This document shows positions 26,333 to 35,194 of a stretch of 64,000 bases of DNA, one piece after another (within the stretch, counting starts at the first letter, position 1; the number at the start of each line of letters is the position of its first letter). The stretch is from Nodularia sp034931045. Its GTDB lineage: Bacteria > Cyanobacteriota > Cyanobacteriia > Cyanobacteriales > Nostocaceae. The stretch is from assembly GCF_034931045.1 (NCBI RefSeq), contig NZ_JAYGHH010000017.1, positions 19,499-83,498 of the forward strand, read 5' to 3'. Both the position numbers and the translations under genes were made by a program. The notes under the pieces were generated by a model that saw only the letters and a list, made by a program, of their open reading frames with translations, was not told where the DNA came from and did no database searches.

Positions 26333-29027
26333 ACTAACACCATTTGAGGATGCTTTGCATTTAGCTACAATGTTACGCATTTCCCTTGATGGTCGTGATA
26401 TCGGCGCTTACATTTTGAACAAAGAAACCCAAAAAGATCGGTTTTGCTTTGTTTTTGGTTTTGAGTGTCGAGGAATTCATACTACTTTACGGTCAGAACA
26501 AATAGACACAATTTTTAATAATATTGAATCAGGTTTAAAAGATATTCCTGAAGGGGAAAAGATGACCTTACATATCGGGTCTTTTAGTTCAGACAAACAA
26601 CGACAAGCAGAACTATCAGACTTAGTAAAGCGAACTCCATCACGGGATATCAAATATTTATTAACAGCAGAAAGAGCCAGAATTCAAGAACTGACTAAAT
26701 CTGGGATTCGTAAACCTAAATTTCTGCGGATTTATGTAACTTATACGATTGAACCTAATACTACACAATCAGATGATTGGATTGAAAAGCTTTTATCTAA
26801 AGGTGAATTATGGTGGTTGAAATTTAAAGGGGAATTAGCAGAAGTTCAAAATCAGCGCATTGAAACTCTAATTATTAAAGCTTATCAACAAGGATTTTCT
26901 CGCTGGGAACAGCTTTTATCTAACAAAATGGGATTAGATGTCAAACCTTTAAATGCTGATGATTTATGGGAACACGCTTGGAGAAAATTTAATGATACAG
27001 AACCGATAGAAATTCCCCAACTAATCCATTTAGATGAAAATGGACTGCATGAACAAGTTAATTCAGACTTAGCTAGTACCAAGTTACTGATAGAAAATAT
27101 CCACAGTACAACTTTGCTGATGGAGTCTAGTGTACCTTGTGCAGATCGCCGTTGGGTAAATGTGAAAAATCGTTATATTGGGGCGCTGACGTTTCTGGAA
27201 AAACCCGGTGGTTGGCAGAATAAATTTGCTCAGATGCGTTATTTGTGGGAATTATTAGCCAGAGAAACGGTGGTAGATACAGAAATTTTTTGTGAATTAA
27301 CTGCTGCTAATCCAGCCATAGTTAAAAACACTTTGCAACGAGTGCTGAAGCAGTCGAATATGACAGCACTTATGGCTCAAGAAAAAAGTAAAACTATTGA
27401 TGTAAATGCTCAATTAAAATTAAAGAAATCGGTAGCAGCCCAAGAACAATTATATGAAGGAGCCGTGCCGATATATACGAGTATAGTTATTTTTGTACAT
27501 CGTTCTAGTGTGGCGAAATTAGATGAAGCAACAAGATATATTGAAAACTGTTTTCAACGACCCGCCCAGGTAATTAGAGAAATAGAATATACTTGGAAAA
27601 TTTGGCTGCAATCTCTACCGATAGTCTGGGAAGGTTTGTTAGTAAAACCCTTTAACCGTCGCCAGTTATATTTAACTAGTGAAGTTCCGGGATTAATGCC
27701 TTTAGTGTTAACCAAAGCTGGAGATAGCCACGGCTTTGAATTAATTGCTGAAGAAGGGGGAACGCCTATACATTTAGATTTGTTTAACCAACATAAAAAT
27801 TTAGCGCTATTTGCTACAACTCGTGCGGGTAAGTCGGTTTTGGTATCGGGAATTTTAACTCAGGCCTTGGCGCATGGGATTCCTGTGGTCGCCTTAGACT
27901 TTCCTAAACCAGATGGCTCATCTACCTTTACCGACTATACAGAATTTATGGAGGGAAATGGGGCGTATTTTGATATTTCCAAACAAGCCAATAATTTATT
28001 TGAGCAGCCAGATTTGCGATCGCTCACTCCTGAAGAACAGCGCGATCGCCTACTAGATTACACTGGCTTTTTAGAATCGGCTTTAATGACAATGGTTTTA
28101 GGGTCATCTACCGAAAATCAACTACTGTCTCAAACCGTGCGTTCTTTACTCAACTTAGCTTTAAGCGCCTTCCTTGCGGATGCAGGTATTCAAGAACGAT
28201 ATAAACAAGCGATCGCTGGCGGATTTGGTAGCGCAGCATGGCAAAAAACCCCCACATTAAAAGACTTTCTGTTTTTCTGTTCCCCAGAACATCTGAAATT
28301 AGATTCTTTGAGTGGTCGAGTAGATGACGCACTCAGTCAAATTCAACTGCGTTTACGGTTTTGGCTTTCTAGTCGCGTCGGACAATCCATTTCTGCACCA
28401 TCTAGCTTTCCCACCGATGCACAACTTTTAGTATTTGCACTGCGAAACCTCTCAGATAACGAAGATGCAGCCATACTTTCTTTAAGTGCTTACTCCGCCG
28501 CTTTAAGACGGGCGTTAAGTAGTCCAGCTTCTATTTTCTTTATTGACGAAGCACCAATTTTATTTGAATTTGACCAAATTGCTGATTTAGTGGGGAGAAT
28601 TTGTGCTAATGGTGCTAAAGCTGGAATCAGAGTTATTTTATCAGGACAAGACCCTGATACCATAGCCAAATCTAAAGCCGCATCAAAAATTTTACAAAAC
28701 CTGTCAACCAGATTAATCGGGCGGATTCAACCAGTAGCGGTAGATAGTTTTGTGAACATTTTAAAATATCCCCGTAATATTATTTCTCGTAATGCCACAG
28801 AAAACTTTTTTCCTCGCAAAGAAGGCATTTACAGCCAATGGCTATTAGATGACAATGGGATTTATACCTTTTGCCGTTACTATCCAGGTTTTGAACAATT
28901 AGCCGTAGTTGCTAACAACCCCAACGAACAAACTGCACGCCAAAAAGCCATGTTAAAACATAGGGATAAATATGAAGCAATTTCTGTATTTGCACGGCAA
29001 TTAATCGCCTCATTGCGGGGAAGTTGA
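26280..29027 (+). CDS. VirB4-family ATPase of a type IV secretion system
   Basis: This 915-aa cytoplasmic ATPase would energise pilus assembly and substrate transfer in a T4SS. The C-terminal half is a RecA/HerA-type ATPase. The P-loop reads FATTRAGKSVLVSG with Lys518, and the usual first Gly is replaced by Ala. Walker B is SIFFIDEAPILFEFD (Asp756-Glu757). GAKAGIRVILSGQDPDTIAKS resembles sensor regions of VirB4/TraC. The N-terminal 450 residues are the divergent VirB4 N-domain. The first ATG (26280) lies inside the preceding gene with no clear ribosome binding site; the next in-frame Met (26370) is an alternative. No VirB11 or VirD4 homologue follows. Confidence 0.82.
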   Translation: MKQKIGKQSISIAGKESRLTPFEDALHLATMLRISLDGRDIGAYILNKETQKDRFCFVFGFECRGIHTTLRSEQIDTIFNNIESGLKDIPEGEKMTLHIGSFSSDKQRQAELSDLVKRTPSRDIKYLLTAERARIQELTKSGIRKPKFLRIYVTYTIEPNTTQSDDWIEKLLSKGELWWLKFKGELAEVQNQRIETLIIKAYQQGFSRWEQLLSNKMGLDVKPLNADDLWEHAWRKFNDTEPIEIPQLIHLDENGLHEQVNSDLASTKLLIENIHSTTLLMESSVPCADRRWVNVKNRYIGALTFLEKPGGWQNKFAQMRYLWELLARETVVDTEIFCELTAANPAIVKNTLQRVLKQSNMTALMAQEKSKTIDVNAQLKLKKSVAAQEQLYEGAVPIYTSIVIFVHRSSVAKLDEATRYIENCFQRPAQVIREIEYTWKIWLQSLPIVWEGLLVKPFNRRQLYLTSEVPGLMPLVLTKAGDSHGFELIAEEGGTPIHLDLFNQHKNLALFATTRAGKSVLVSGILTQALAHGIPVVALDFPKPDGSSTFTDYTEFMEGNGAYFDISKQANNLFEQPDLRSLTPEEQRDRLLDYTGFLESALMTMVLGSSTENQLLSQTVRSLLNLALSAFLADAGIQERYKQAIAGGFGSAAWQKTPTLKDFLFFCSPEHLKLDSLSGRVDDALSQIQLRLRFWLSSRVGQSISAPSSFPTDAQLLVFALRNLSDNEDAAILSLSAYSAALRRALSSPASIFFIDEAPILFEFDQIADLVGRICANGAKAGIRVILSGQDPDTIAKSKAASKILQNLSTRLIGRIQPVAVDSFVNILKYPRNIISRNATENFFPRKEGIYSQWLLDDNGIYTFCRYYPGFEQLAVVANNPNEQTARQKAMLKHRDKYEAISVFARQLIASLRGS

Positions 29028-29127
29028 GAAAGGAATGAGAGTCAAACTAGAGAATTTCCTTCCTTCTTCTTTCTTCCTTGGCGCACTTGGCGTACTTGGC
29101 GGTTAGTTCCTCTTATCTTCAAAATAT

Positions 29128-29898
29128 ATGCAGAAAACTACATTCTTCACCATGACCATTTCCTGCTTATTAGTCTTACCAGCAATGGCACAATTAGGTA
29201 AAGTTTGGACAGACTTTCAACTTTACTCCGTAGATATGCAAAATTATCTCAGAAATAATTTGAGTGAAACTTTAAGACCTTTAGAAATAAGAAGTCAAAA
29301 TGCGCTGAATAATTCTACAGGAGAATTGAACATACCGAATCCAGTTGAGGCTGGAAAGAGTTTGCGCCAAGATTTATTTTTCAACCCAATAACAGATAAA
29401 TTTGAAAACAATCCCGTTGTCCAATCTAATTCAGTAACTAATGAAATTAATCGTTTAATTACTCGTAGTTCCATAGAGAGTTTTATGGGTAGAGAGGGAC
29501 AACTTCGCCTAAAATCACAATTACAGAATACTGAAACTATTCTGGATAATATCGGAAATTTTTCTCAGCAATCTGATAACATTTTCAATCAAATTGCTAA
29601 TACCCTCACATCACTATATCCTACAGAACCTTTAAAACAAGCCCTAGAAGGTGATCAAGCCAATTTGCAATTACAAGCCATTAAAATTCAACAAGAACAA
29701 GCAAAAATTAGCAGTGCAAATCTAGCTCAAACAATCCAAACAAATCAATCTTTGCAATACTCTAATTTAAATTTAGCCAGTATTTCTCAGCAAATGGATG
29801 AAATGAATCGCTCCCGTCGAGTAGATAGCGCAACAGAGACTGCAAGACTCATTCGTACTACTGCTCAAATAGATTTGTTTGGTAGAGAAGACAATTAG
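29128..29898 (+). CDS. VirB5/TrbJ-like secreted coiled-coil protein (T4SS)
   Basis: The 256-aa protein has a signal peptide (residues 1-21, cleavage after AMA) and a mature region rich in Gln, Asn and Ser with long helices. The stretch from about 180 to 245 (many Gln/Leu/Ile at heptad spacing) is likely coiled coil. Helical periplasmic proteins at this place between VirB4 and VirB6 are VirB5/TrbJ minor pilins or assembly factors. The assignment rests on topology and gene order, not on a motif. The stop is 17 bp from the next start, indicating an operon. Confidence 0.55.
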   Translation: MQKTTFFTMTISCLLVLPAMAQLGKVWTDFQLYSVDMQNYLRNNLSETLRPLEIRSQNALNNSTGELNIPNPVEAGKSLRQDLFFNPITDKFENNPVVQSNSVTNEINRLITRSSIESFMGREGQLRLKSQLQNTETILDNIGNFSQQSDNIFNQIANTLTSLYPTEPLKQALEGDQANLQLQAIKIQQEQAKISSANLAQTIQTNQSLQYSNLNLASISQQMDEMNRSRRVDSATETARLIRTTAQIDLFGREDN

Positions 29899-29914
29899 GA
29901 TATTGTGAACCAAA

Positions 29915-30964
29915 ATGCAGCTTTATATTTTACAAATCTTTCCCGAAATTGGTATCAATGAAACTCTCGATAGTGGTGCTGTAACAGCAAGAAGCATGGC
30001 TGAAAGTTGGGATAATCAATGGCTAGATTTATTACAAAATAATACCAGTAATAATTTATATGGAGCGCTCACAAATCTGGGTGTATTTTTTGCTGTAGGC
30101 ACTTTGTTATTTTTTATGATGCAATGGCTCAAAGATGTTATTTATAGTGAATATTCACGTCCGATAACAGGTTTAATTTGGCCTTTTATCGTAGTTTTAT
30201 TATTAAGTAATGGCGGAGATGGGAGCATACTTTCTAATTTGACGTTAGGAGTAAGGAACTTTATCAACACAATTAATCAGCAAGTAGTAACAACAGCAGA
30301 TGCTGAACAAACTTATCAGCAAGCACTAAATATGAGTTTGGCTGAAGAAGTGGCTGGTTCTTTACTACGTCCTTGTCAATCACTGACTGGCGAACAACAA
30401 ACCCAATGTTTTGCTCAAGCCAGCGACCAAATTGATAATCTTTGGCGGGAATATAGAAATTTATACGGGAATAAAATATGGATTCAACGACTAGAAAATC
30501 AGGTGATTTCGCTCAAGTTTGGTACAGATAATTTATCAGGGACGAGCTTTAATTCTTTATTGGGTAATACAGCCCAAACCAGTATTAAAAACTTTTTAAT
30601 TTCTTTGCAATATGCTTTTCAAAACTTAATAGAAGCTACCATGTTACTAATAGCCGCTTTGGGTCCTTTAGCTGTGGGAGCATCTTTGCTACCTGTCGCT
30701 GGTAAACCTGTTTATGCGTGGCTGACAGGTTTTTTCTCGGCAGGAATTGCCAAAATTTCATTTAATATAATTGCTGCTGTCACCGCCGCCGTAATTATCA
30801 ACGGCCCAGCCGAAAATCCTAATGCCAATCCTGATTTAATGTGGTTCATAATCTTTCTGGGAATTTTAGCCCCACTGTTATCGTTAGCTGTCGCCGGTGC
30901 AGGAGGATTTGCTGTTTTTAGTGCGATTAATAATACCAGTGCTTTAGTGAAAGATAGAATATAA
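29915..30964 (+). CDS. VirB6/TrbL-like polytopic membrane protein (T4SS)
   Basis: The 349-aa protein has about five or six hydrophobic segments: about 48-72, 85-102, then a dense cluster at about 230-300 and 309-340. A large polar loop (about 110-225) carries two close cysteines (CQSLTGEQQTQC). The C-terminal part is Gly/Ala-rich (VAGAGGFAVF). This topology is that of VirB6/TrbL, the inner-membrane channel subunit. The conserved-looking LGPLAVGASLLP segment near 249 resembles the membrane core of the family. It is tightly linked to both neighbours. Confidence 0.6.
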   Translation: MQLYILQIFPEIGINETLDSGAVTARSMAESWDNQWLDLLQNNTSNNLYGALTNLGVFFAVGTLLFFMMQWLKDVIYSEYSRPITGLIWPFIVVLLLSNGGDGSILSNLTLGVRNFINTINQQVVTTADAEQTYQQALNMSLAEEVAGSLLRPCQSLTGEQQTQCFAQASDQIDNLWREYRNLYGNKIWIQRLENQVISLKFGTDNLSGTSFNSLLGNTAQTSIKNFLISLQYAFQNLIEATMLLIAALGPLAVGASLLPVAGKPVYAWLTGFFSAGIAKISFNIIAAVTAAVIINGPAENPNANPDLMWFIIFLGILAPLLSLAVAGAGGFAVFSAINNTSALVKDRI

Positions 30965-30999
30965 GTTTTGACAATTGTCGATGGGATGAAAATGAAAAA

Positions 31000-31824
31000 A
31001 TGACTAATTTACTGCAAAAAAGAAAACCCACCGGAAACGTTTTAACAATATTTGCGATCGCTACCTTTAGCCTACATCTAACTGTGTTATTTTTATTCAT
31101 CTTACAAGGGTTGAATATTCGCCAACTTAGCCTGAGAAAACCGCCTAACTTTGTGCAAATGATCGATGGTCAACCCATAACGGCTGTTGATGATTTAGCC
31201 AGAGAACCCGAAGCAATTCGCCAATTTATCAGTAAAACCATGACAGCCATGTTTAACTGGTCGGGAACTCTACCACCACAAACCATAGAAGAAGCTGCAA
31301 AACCCCAACCAGATCCAGGAATCCAGGTGAGAACGCCAGAAGATGGTAACCAAAAAGTAACTACTAGCAGTTGGGTAGCTAGTTTTGCCATCTCCGAAGA
31401 TTTTCGTAAAGGATTTTTAAGTGCGATCGCGCAAATGACACCACCAGAAGTATTCTCTAACAATCCAAGTCAAGTGATATCAGCAGAACTAGTTATCCAA
31501 AGGGTTTATCCTCCAGAACAAATAGCCCCTGGTAAGTGGCGAGTGGGTATGGTAGCCGACTTGATTCAAAAAAAACAGGATGATGACCGAAAAATAATTA
31601 CACCCTTTAATAAGGATTTCCTGGTGCGTGCAGTCGATTATTTTCCCTATCCTCTAGCCAACTATACTACTGACATCCAAAAAGCAATTTATAGTAATCG
31701 GGTTGATAAATTAGAAATTTACGAAATTCGGAATTTATGTTTACTGTATAGTTACAGTAACCTGAATGGGGATAAATCAAACCCCTGTGGAAGTCAAACC
31801 AATTCTGGTAGTTTCACAAGATAA
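31000..31824 (+). CDS. VirB8-like bitopic protein, copy 1 (T4SS)
   Basis: The 274-aa protein has a short basic N-terminus, one membrane helix (about residues 14-38) and a periplasmic domain. After the helix it reads FVQMIDGQPITAVDD, then EAIRQFISKTMTAMFNW. This pattern is repeated in the next gene, proving that the two are tandem paralogues. Bitopic proteins with an NTF2-like periplasmic domain at this position are VirB8/TraE, which link inner-membrane and core subunits. The C-terminus carries an extension of about 20 residues with two Cys that the second copy lacks. Confidence 0.58.
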   Translation: MTNLLQKRKPTGNVLTIFAIATFSLHLTVLFLFILQGLNIRQLSLRKPPNFVQMIDGQPITAVDDLAREPEAIRQFISKTMTAMFNWSGTLPPQTIEEAAKPQPDPGIQVRTPEDGNQKVTTSSWVASFAISEDFRKGFLSAIAQMTPPEVFSNNPSQVISAELVIQRVYPPEQIAPGKWRVGMVADLIQKKQDDDRKIITPFNKDFLVRAVDYFPYPLANYTTDIQKAIYSNRVDKLEIYEIRNLCLLYSYSNLNGDKSNPCGSQTNSGSFTR

Positions 31825-31871
31825 TTTTTCTGATAATAGAGTGATTTTATAATTTATATCTTGAAGTATTT

Positions 31872-32552
31872 ATGCAATTAGTCAAGACAGAAAACAAAAA
31901 AACTAATATCTTGCCACTATTAGCGGTAGTAACATTCGGTTTACATCTATTGAGCTTGTTATTACTTTTATTCAACAGTTCGATGATTCAGGATTTAAAA
32001 CAGCAGTTAACACCCAAAAGTTTGGTGCAACTTGTTGATGGTCGAGCGATTACTGTAGATGCAAAACAAACTGATGAAAGACATCCAGAGACAATTCGCC
32101 GCTTTGTAGGTGAAACCATGACCCTCATGCTTACCTGGTCACAGCAACAACCACCACTCACAGTCTGGGAAATTAGTTCACAACTCTTAGCTAATAATTT
32201 GAAACCCAAATTTCAGGCAGAAATTACTAATTTAAATCCCACTGGTAGGTTAGCTAACATTAATCGGGAAACTGAATATGTATTAGTAATAGAAAAAATT
32301 TCTCAACCAACCAAAATAGATGATGGTAAATGGAAAATAGAAATGTTTGCTAATCAATTGAATTTTAGTGGTTCTAATAATCTAGGAAACTCCACTGCGT
32401 TTAATAAACAAATCTTAGTGCAAGCCATAGATGAAGCGGCTATTTCACTCCCGGCTCAACCATTACCCTGGCATTTAGCCGCTTACCGTCTGGGCGAAGC
32501 TAGGCTAGAAATTTATGAGATATGTGACATTAACGATAACAAATGTTTTTGA
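31872..32552 (+). CDS. VirB8-like bitopic protein, copy 2 (T4SS)
   Basis: The 226-aa protein has a membrane helix at about residues 15-37. The motif LVQLVDGRAITVDAK, then ETIRRFVGETMTLMLTW, aligns residue by residue with the preceding gene. The periplasmic part ends EIYEICDINDNKCF, again matching KLEIYEIRNLC in copy 1. Two VirB8-type subunits in tandem are uncommon and suggest a hetero-oligomer or specialised subunits. Function is inferred from paralogy and operon position. The start ATG has no strong Shine-Dalgarno. Confidence 0.58.
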   Translation: MQLVKTENKKTNILPLLAVVTFGLHLLSLLLLLFNSSMIQDLKQQLTPKSLVQLVDGRAITVDAKQTDERHPETIRRFVGETMTLMLTWSQQQPPLTVWEISSQLLANNLKPKFQAEITNLNPTGRLANINRETEYVLVIEKISQPTKIDDGKWKIEMFANQLNFSGSNNLGNSTAFNKQILVQAIDEAAISLPAQPLPWHLAAYRLGEARLEIYEICDINDNKCF

Positions 32553-32612
32553 AATTCCCATACTGTATCAATTGTACAAATACCCAATCAGATTTATCTG
32601 TGGGTAGAAGCA

Positions 32613-32650
32613 AAATCTAAACTCTAAACTCTAAACTCTAAAATCTAAAA
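32613..32650. repeat. Tandem heptamer repeat (CTAAACT)
   Basis: About five copies of AAATCTA/AACTCTA in tandem lie directly upstream of the VirB10-like start codon. This is another STRR-type tract, within the leader where a ribosome binding site would be. Confidence 0.7.
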
Positions 32651-32654
32651 TTGT

Positions 32655-34187
32655 ATGACTTCTTATTCAATTCATCCCGAATTTTCTACAAAACATCTAG
32701 TCAAGCCAATCCCTGAGAAGCACGAACCAGAAGCAAACTCTTCAGATTGGGAATCTAGAATGGCCAAATTGGTTGGCTTTGAAGAAGAATCTCTCAAAGT
32801 CAACGTTGACGAATTAGATACAGACTTAGCCAGCTTACAGCCTGAAGTATTTCAACCACAAGACATAGCAACTGAGCAATCTCTTTCATCAAATCCCTTT
32901 GCTAAATTAGCTTTGGTAGGCAGTGCTACTTTGGTTATAGTGGTAGTCGCTGGTGCATTTTTATCGCAGATCATGAATACTGGTAATCAACAGTCAAATA
33001 ATAGACTTTCCACAACAGCACCATTACCAGTAATCAATGAATCCCCGCAGCAAAATTTAGCGCAGGAAGTAGAGATTCTGAAAACGAAATTAGCCCTGGC
33101 TGAACAAGCCCAGACAGTGACAGCAGCTCAACAAAATCTTAGAAATAGAGTAGCTTCACGGGTGGAAACTCCACAGGTCAGAGAAAGGACACCGATTCCT
33201 GTACAAACTGCTTCTACACCGCAACCTTCCATAGTCACAGTTGAGAGAATTGTTGAAAGGCCTGCTTTTTTACCACAATCTCTCCCACCAGCACCCGTAG
33301 CAGTTGCAACCCCAGAGACTCCACCATCTCCACCAGATCCTTTGAAAGAATGGATAAGGTTAGCCAAGTTAGGTAGTTATGGTCAGGTCAACACGACTGG
33401 TCAATCTAGAGTTGATACAGCTTTATCTGTACCAAAAACTAATCTGAATCTAGAAACTCAAGTAACCAACTCCAACCCGGAACCAACGCCACCACAACCA
33501 GATACTTTAGTCAGCCAAGGGCAATCACAAAGCTCGAAATCTGTGAAAGTAGGGAGTAGTGTTAAAGCTGTATTAGCAACAGCTGTATTTGGAGAAACTA
33601 CTCAGTCTAGGAATAATGAAAGTAATGAAGAAGGTAATGTATTTGTATTGCGTTTGACACAGCCACTAAAATCAATTGATGGTGCGATCGCTTTACCTGT
33701 TAATACTGAATTATTAGCTGAAATTAGTTCGATTTCTGAGAAAGGACTACTACAGTTGAATGTAATTAAAGTGATCTCAGAAGATAATGGCGAACTGATA
33801 GAAAGGAGCATCCCCAATAATACCATGATGGTTCGCGCACCTCAAGGTAAACCTTTAATAGCAAGTCAATATCCCAATCAAGGTTCATCTATAGCGGGGA
33901 TGGACTTAGGGCTATTTGTTCTGGGAGGAATTGGTAAAGGAGCCGAGTTATTTAATCGCATTGAATCCCAAGTTACAGTTGGAGATGGTAGCACCGTCGT
34001 CACCAACAACAACAATAGACGCAATATCCCGGCGGGAATTTTAGAAGGTGGTTTAAATTCTGTAGTTCCTCAAATTTCACAACGTAATCAACAAGCGATC
34101 GCCCGCATGATGCAACAAACCAATGTTTGGTTTATACCAGCTGGCAAAGAAGTAGAAATATACGTTAATCGAACAATGCAATTATAA
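32655..34187 (+). CDS. VirB10/TrbI-like core-complex protein (T4SS)
   Basis: The 510-aa protein has a cytoplasmic N-terminus of about 83 residues, one membrane helix (84-106) and a coiled coil at about 125-155. A proline-rich periplasmic linker lies at about 168-225. The C-terminal domain (about 300-500) contains GSSVKAVLATAVF, FVLRLTQPLKSIDGAIALP and a hydrophobic LGLFVLGGIGKG segment. This matches the architecture of VirB10/TrbI, which spans the envelope and senses ATPase activity. It ends EVEIYVNRTMQL, like many VirB10 proteins. No lipoprotein VirB7 is visible nearby. Confidence 0.72.
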   Translation: MTSYSIHPEFSTKHLVKPIPEKHEPEANSSDWESRMAKLVGFEEESLKVNVDELDTDLASLQPEVFQPQDIATEQSLSSNPFAKLALVGSATLVIVVVAGAFLSQIMNTGNQQSNNRLSTTAPLPVINESPQQNLAQEVEILKTKLALAEQAQTVTAAQQNLRNRVASRVETPQVRERTPIPVQTASTPQPSIVTVERIVERPAFLPQSLPPAPVAVATPETPPSPPDPLKEWIRLAKLGSYGQVNTTGQSRVDTALSVPKTNLNLETQVTNSNPEPTPPQPDTLVSQGQSQSSKSVKVGSSVKAVLATAVFGETTQSRNNESNEEGNVFVLRLTQPLKSIDGAIALPVNTELLAEISSISEKGLLQLNVIKVISEDNGELIERSIPNNTMMVRAPQGKPLIASQYPNQGSSIAGMDLGLFVLGGIGKGAELFNRIESQVTVGDGSTVVTNNNNRRNIPAGILEGGLNSVVPQISQRNQQAIARMMQQTNVWFIPAGKEVEIYVNRTMQL

Positions 34188-34270
34188 TTCGTAGTTCGTA
34201 ATTCGTAATTCGTAATGCCTCTTTCAGAGGAGCTTCGCTAACGTAGTTCGTAGTTCGTAATTCGTAATTA
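34186..34270. repeat. Heptamer tract with embedded hairpin, copy B (inverted)
   Basis: Tandem TTCGTAA/TTCGTAG units flank CCTCTTTCAGAGGAGCTTCGC, the reverse complement of the hairpin in copies A and C. Together with copy A it brackets the VirB3-to-VirB10 genes in inverted orientation. Confidence 0.85.
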
Positions 34271-34373
34271 CATAAATCTTGTGGGGAGGGCATCCTGCCC
34301 GCCCTTCTTGAACTCACTCAGATCAAATGTGCTGTATCTGTGTCCCTCCTTTATCACTCCCCTATTTGCAGCC

Positions 34374-34946
34374 ATGAAACATCTTAATTTAATCGAAAAA
34401 AACCTAAAATATTCTCATTTTTTGTCTTTGACTTCTCTGATTTTCTCCGCATCTGTATTATTATTTGCAGGTCGTGCCTTAGCTAATAATGCTGTTCTTC
34501 GTTCTATGTTTTCTTGCCATGCACAAGGTTTAGGAGGAGTCGTACCTACTATTAAAGTTTCCTATCAACAAGGAACAAATTTAAGCTTTTTGCCAGCTGG
34601 TGAAACAATTAAAAAAGTTTGGTTAAACGACCCATCACAAGTAACTATGGATTTTGATGGGCCGATGTGTATGCAGTTTGGCACAGAACGTAACTTGAGT
34701 TCAGGAGATTGTCAAAAATCATCAGCCAATGTGATTCAACTGCGGCGAATTCAAAGACTTAATATTCCGGGACTGCCTAAAACAGACAATACACTTTTAA
34801 CGGTGATTACTGAAGAGCAAGGTAAAAGTAAACTCTATACATTCAGAATATTATATGAAGATACTGCTCCTAACTATCACACTTTAGCTATTTATCCCGA
34901 TCCTGTGGCTGGGGAAGCAGCTTGTGAAAAAACTACTCAGTATTAA
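34374..34946 (+). CDS. VirB9-like secreted protein (putative T4SS core component)
   Basis: The protein is about 190 aa from the ATG at 34374. I prefer this start because MKHLNLIEKNLKYSH leads directly into a hydrophobic signal segment ending near GRALA; an in-frame ATG at 34281 would add 31 unlikely residues. The mature part contains NLSFLPAGETIKKVWLNDPS followed by VTMDFDGPMC, then a second strand set ending LYTFRILYED. This resembles the N-terminal beta domain of VirB9/TrbG-type outer-core proteins (a T-I-x-F-x-P-like strand then E-x-V/I). It is short for VirB9, so a truncated or minimal version is possible. Confidence 0.45.
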   Translation: MKHLNLIEKNLKYSHFLSLTSLIFSASVLLFAGRALANNAVLRSMFSCHAQGLGGVVPTIKVSYQQGTNLSFLPAGETIKKVWLNDPSQVTMDFDGPMCMQFGTERNLSSGDCQKSSANVIQLRRIQRLNIPGLPKTDNTLLTVITEEQGKSKLYTFRILYEDTAPNYHTLAIYPDPVAGEAACEKTTQY

Positions 34947-35194
34947 TGAATAACCCCAGTCCTTGACTAAGAATTAAGGCTCTTTCACTCAACTATTTCA
35001 TCATATTTCCAAAGATATCTGAAGGTGATCTCAGTCAGGCTTTGCCTACTATTGCTGTTTGAGCCTAGAATTTTCACGCATTTAGGCTGGGGAGTATTTC
35101 AAATATTGATGAGCTTTTTCTCATGAATTATTTAAACAAGTTTCATGTGTGGGTGCGAAATTAATAACTGTAAAGCGTTATACAAACTCTAACC

